Shown in pieces: positions 61,196 to 64,000 of a stretch of DNA of 64,000 bases. Positions within the stretch are counted from its first letter, which is position 1; each line of letters starts with the position of its first letter. The stretch is from the NCBI RefSeq assembly GCF_963677315.1, contig NZ_OY781940.1, forward strand, positions 484,001 to 548,000, read 5' to 3'. This stretch comes from an uncultured Sphaerochaeta sp. (GTDB lineage: Bacteria; Spirochaetota; Spirochaetia; Sphaerochaetales; Sphaerochaetaceae). Under the pieces are notes generated by a model that made no database searches, was not told the origin of the DNA, and saw nothing but the letters and a program-made list of their open reading frames with translations. A program made the position numbers and the translations under genes.

Positions 61196-62197
61196 CTAGC
61201 CTCTCCTCTGAGCAAGCAGCTTCTTCGTCTTTCGCTGGTCGCTGATGGTGTTGAGCGTCAATGCGATGAGAATGATCAAGCCTTGGACGAATGTTTGCCA
61301 GAAAACTGACAGGTAGATAACCGGCAACGCATTGGTGACCACACCAAGGAAGAGCGTCCCCAGGACCACCCCGATAATGCCACCGGAGCCACCGGCGAAG
61401 TTGACCCCACCAAGTACACAGGCTGCTACTGCCTGCATTTCAAACCCAGTTGCCATCTCATTCACTGCAGAAGCATAACGAGCGGTCCACAGAGCCCCTG
61501 CAAGGCCACAGAGCGTTCCACTGATAAGGAATACCACAACCCTGACCCTGCTCTCATTCACTCCTACAAATTTTGCTGCTGTCGGGTTTCCCCCGATTGC
61601 ATAGACTTCTCGTCCTGTGCGCGTATACCTGCTGAAGTAATAGAATACAGCAATGACAATAATGGCAATCCAGAGAAGGTTAGAAATTCCGAGGAAACTA
61701 TTACGAGGGAAATCTATGTAGGATTTACTCATCTCATGGGCTGTAACCCACGTACCTCCACTGAGGAGAAAGGTAAGCCCGCGATAGATATTCACCGTAC
61801 CCAATGTGGTAATGATCGGGGGAATTTTTCCATAGGCAACCAACACACCATTGAAGAGACCCATCACCATTCCAATGCCCATTCCTGCAAGCAAGAGGAG
61901 CAAGGGGCTGACTGTAGGATTTGCCTCATTGATCATACCGGTAGCCATACCTGTGAAGGCGATAATGGAACCTACCGATAGGTCAATCCCGTTTGAGAGG
62001 ATTACATAGAACTCACCAATGGCGACAATGGACAGGATAGCCATGTCGTTAAGGATAGTGGAGATGTTCTTCGCAGAAAGGAACTGCGGAGAGCGAACTG
62101 AAATCGGCACCAGGAGCACCACCAACAATACGGTGAGGGTTGCCTCCCTTCGGGCCAGTGCTTTCTTTACAAAGGAGGAGAAGGATAAGTCAGGCAT
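61196..62197 (-). CDS. Rhamnose-type ABC transporter permease (first)
   Basis: This 333-residue RbsC-type permease is related to its neighbour. Segments include FYVILSNGIDLSVGSIIAFTGMATGM, LFNGVLVAYGKIPPIITTLGTVNIYRGLTFLLSGG, IGGNPTAAKFVGVNESRVR, and AVAACVLGGVNFAGGSGGIIGVVLGTLFLGV. The start at ATG 62197 overlaps the ATPase stop by eight bases; codons up to 62230 would overlap more. It is a partner of the second permease. Confidence 0.9.
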   Translation of the reverse strand: MPDLSFSSFVKKALARREATLTVLLVVLLVPISVRSPQFLSAKNISTILNDMAILSIVAIGEFYVILSNGIDLSVGSIIAFTGMATGMINEANPTVSPLLLLLAGMGIGMVMGLFNGVLVAYGKIPPIITTLGTVNIYRGLTFLLSGGTWVTAHEMSKSYIDFPRNSFLGISNLLWIAIIVIAVFYYFSRYTRTGREVYAIGGNPTAAKFVGVNESRVRVVVFLISGTLCGLAGALWTARYASAVNEMATGFEMQAVAACVLGGVNFAGGSGGIIGVVLGTLFLGVVTNALPVIYLSVFWQTFVQGLIILIALTLNTISDQRKTKKLLAQRRG

Positions 62198-63707
62198 TGG
62201 TGGCCTCCATCTGTACAGTTGCGATTGCATACCGCATTACTGACTCTGCTGTCGCTTCTTCTGCATCAAGAATGGCTGTCTGGTACCCTTCATGCATCAC
62301 GACGATCCGGTCTGACATTCCCAAGATTTCAGGAAGCTCACTACTGATCAAAATAACGGCAACACCCTTGTCCGCCATATCACAAACGAATTCGTGTACT
62401 GCTGCCTTCGTTGCTACATCAATACCCTTGGTAGGTTCATCAAGGATGAGAATCTTCGGATTTGTCCCAATCCACTTGGCGAGGACAACCTTCTGCTGGT
62501 TACCCCCACTGAGCGTTTCAGCATCGACATGGTACCCTGCAGATTTTATCTCCATCTGATCACCGTGTTCCTGGACATAATTAGATTCGGTCTTTTTCCT
62601 GGTCACCAGACCTTTCCAGCAAAGATTGGTCAATACCGGTAGGCTGATATTATGGGTCAAACTCATTTTCAATACCAAACCCTGCTTCTGGCGATCTTCA
62701 GGCACCAAGGCAATCCCTTTTCGCATGCTGTCAATGGCACCTTTGGGCATAAAGGGTTTCCCGAGTAAATGCATCGTCCCCTCACTGGCCTTGTCAATTC
62801 CAAAGATAGTTCTCACTACCTCGCTGCGACCAGCTCCGACAAGCCCGAAGAGACCAAGAATCTCCCCTTCATGCAAATCAAAGGAGATGTCCTTGAAGGC
62901 ACCAAGCTGACTGAGATGCTTAACCTCAAGCACCTTCTTACCAATCTTTGGTTCATGGTGGGGGTACATCTGGTCTATTGAGCGCCCGATCATCATGTTA
63001 ATGATCGTATCTTCGTTGCTCTCAGCTACCTTCCCTTCCCCGATATATTGTCCGTCACGGAAAACCGTGTAGTAATCACAAATTTCAAAAATCTCTTCAA
63101 ACTTATGGGAGATGAAGAGAATTGCCTTGCCCTCTTCCTTTAAGGAGCGGACTATCCTGAATAGATCATCGACCTCTCGGCCGGTAAGTGCACTGGTTGG
63201 CTCATCCATGATGACCAGATCTGCATCAAGGCTGAGTGCCTTGACAATTTCCACCATGTGGCGCTGTGCAACACTGAGATTCTTGACCAGGGAGTCTGGA
63301 TTGATATCGAGTTGCATCCTCTGGAGCAATCCCTGGGTATTCTCCTGCATGGTTTTCCAGTCAAGTTTTTTTGTTTTCGGATTCCTAAGGTGGTGTCCCA
63401 TGTAGATATTCTCTGTGACACTGAGCTCGGGAAACATGGATGCTTCCTGATGGATGGCTACAATCCCTGCCTGTTGGGCGTCGATTGCATTCTTGAAGGA
63501 GATTTCTTTCCCCTCAAAGGTCATTGTTCCACTGGTAGGGATATAGACTCCGGTGAGAATCTTCACCAAGGTGGACTTTCCTGCTCCGTTCTCTCCAATG
63601 AGGGCATGCACTTCACCCCTTCGTAGGGAGAGATGTACATCATCCAAGGCTCTGATACCGGGAAACACCTTTGTTACGTGTTGTACTTCCAACAATGCCT
63701 GTTGCAT
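62190..63707 (-). CDS. Rhamnose-type ABC transporter ATPase
   Basis: The 505-residue protein has two nucleotide-binding halves. The first carries GENGAGKSTLVKIL, the signature-like LSVAQRHMVEIVKAL and LVIMDEPTSALTGREV. The second carries LSGGNQQKVVLAKWI and ILILDEPTKGIDVATKAAVHEF. It resembles RhaT of the rhizobial rhamnose importer and RbsA in general. It is preceded by a strong hairpin and the binding-protein gene. Confidence 0.93.
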   Translation of the reverse strand: MQQALLEVQHVTKVFPGIRALDDVHLSLRRGEVHALIGENGAGKSTLVKILTGVYIPTSGTMTFEGKEISFKNAIDAQQAGIVAIHQEASMFPELSVTENIYMGHHLRNPKTKKLDWKTMQENTQGLLQRMQLDINPDSLVKNLSVAQRHMVEIVKALSLDADLVIMDEPTSALTGREVDDLFRIVRSLKEEGKAILFISHKFEEIFEICDYYTVFRDGQYIGEGKVAESNEDTIINMMIGRSIDQMYPHHEPKIGKKVLEVKHLSQLGAFKDISFDLHEGEILGLFGLVGAGRSEVVRTIFGIDKASEGTMHLLGKPFMPKGAIDSMRKGIALVPEDRQKQGLVLKMSLTHNISLPVLTNLCWKGLVTRKKTESNYVQEHGDQMEIKSAGYHVDAETLSGGNQQKVVLAKWIGTNPKILILDEPTKGIDVATKAAVHEFVCDMADKGVAVILISSELPEILGMSDRIVVMHEGYQTAILDAEEATAESVMRYAIATVQMEATNA

Positions 63708-63735
63708 TGTTCCTCCTTATGCAAGCAGATGCAAA

Positions 63736-63765
63736 GGCTCCCGCTTCCGAAGGGAAGCAGGAGCC
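63736..63765 (-). promoter_or_regulatory. Intercistronic hairpin between binding-protein and ATPase genes
   Basis: On the minus strand GGCTCC-T-GCTTCC and GGAAGC-G-GGAGCC form a 13-bp stem (one U-G pair) with a 4-nt loop. It lies between the binding-protein stop and the ATPase start, and a weak TTT follows. It probably stabilises the upstream message or attenuates transcription, as at 43575-43603. Confidence 0.75.
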
Positions 63766-63778
63766 AGGTGTGATTCGA

Positions 63779-64000
63779 TTAATAGATCTCTGCGAACTTC
63801 TCGATGTTGTCCTTGTTGAATACATAAGGAGTACTCATGAAGGCAATACCGTTCTCTTCGACCTTGATTGAGCCCATGCGACCAGCAGGAATCTCTTCTC
63901 CAGTTGCACCATCAACCGTCCCTTCAATAAGACCATTGAGGATGTAGGTGGAGCTGTATCCAAGGTCAATTGGATTCCACAGTGCCATCTGGCGACAGGT
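63779..64000 (-). CDS. Rhamnose-type ABC transporter substrate-binding protein, C-terminal part
   Basis: Only the last ~73 residues lie in the window; the frame is open to the edge. The segment ALWNPIDLGYSSTYILNGLIEGTVDGATGEEIPAGRMGSIKVEENGIAF ends in FNKDNIEKFAEIY. It matches the C-terminus of the RhaS/LsrB-type sugar-binding proteins, in which the WNPIDLGY stretch lines the hinge. It would be the first gene of the transport operon. Its signal peptide and promoter are outside the window. Confidence 0.85.
   Translation of the reverse strand, partial: TCRQMALWNPIDLGYSSTYILNGLIEGTVDGATGEEIPAGRMGSIKVEENGIAFMSTPYVFNKDNIEKFAEIY

Overview
The window looks like chromosome of a fermentative spirochaete, most likely Sphaerochaeta or a close relative. 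This rests on several signs: base composition near half G+C, many sugar and peptide ABC transporters, binding-protein signal peptides ending in the FAQGGKE style common in Spirochaetes, and TRAP transport. No oxygenase or respiratory complex is visible. The genus is inferred from gene style, not from a marker search.

Layout. Positions 1-2640 hold a truncated alcohol dehydrogenase, a HigBA-type toxin-antitoxin pair flanked by a 45-bp direct repeat, and an initiator tRNA on the minus strand. Positions 2640-10240 hold housekeeping genes: TrkA/TrkH potassium uptake, glycerate kinase, an AlkD-like protein, a membrane-dipeptidase homologue, thioredoxin and an orphan TrpB. Positions 10244-17383 hold a minus-strand operon with a TAXI-TRAP transporter, a GntR regulator and four enzymes. 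LigI, GalB, GalD and LigK homologues together would convert 2-pyrone-4,6-dicarboxylate to pyruvate and oxaloacetate. No ring-cleavage enzyme is present.

Positions 17490-24205 hold the minus-strand block rimO, pcrA, a degenerate aminotransferase-like gene, rplM, rpsI, recX and a PAP2 phosphatase. Positions 24300-31805 hold oppBCDF and a separately transcribed oppA. OppC carries an insert of about 235 residues. Positions 31808-34923 hold threonine aldolase, an EFR1 flavodoxin-ferredoxin and a MalY/PatB-type lyase. Positions 34911-39925 hold a divergent sugar module: XylR-like regulator, FSA-type aldolase and SGNH hydrolase on one side, aldo/keto reductase and zinc dehydrogenase on the other. 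Positions 39918-44921 hold a LacI-controlled ribose/galactose-type ABC transporter. A SWIM-SNF2 helicase follows at 45096-48560.

Positions 48593-64000 are two adjacent minus-strand operons for a 6-deoxysugar, probably L-rhamnose. The upstream one is a RhaSTPQ-type ABC importer (the binding protein is cut by the window end) plus the mutarotase RhaM. The downstream one encodes a DeoR regulator, E2, E3 and fused E1 of a thiamine-dependent dehydrogenase complex, a PHP-domain protein, a sorbitol-6-phosphate-dehydrogenase-like SDR, a sorbose-1-phosphate-reductase-like zinc enzyme and rhamnulokinase. No isomerase or rhamnulose-1-phosphate aldolase is present in the window.

Two systems deserve attention. 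One is the self-contained pyrone-dicarboxylate operon in an apparently anaerobic genome. The other is the deoxysugar operon, whose gene set suggests an acetoin-dehydrogenase-like thiolytic cleavage of a deoxyketose phosphate instead of the classical aldolase route. Both are inferences from gene content and need biochemical testing.
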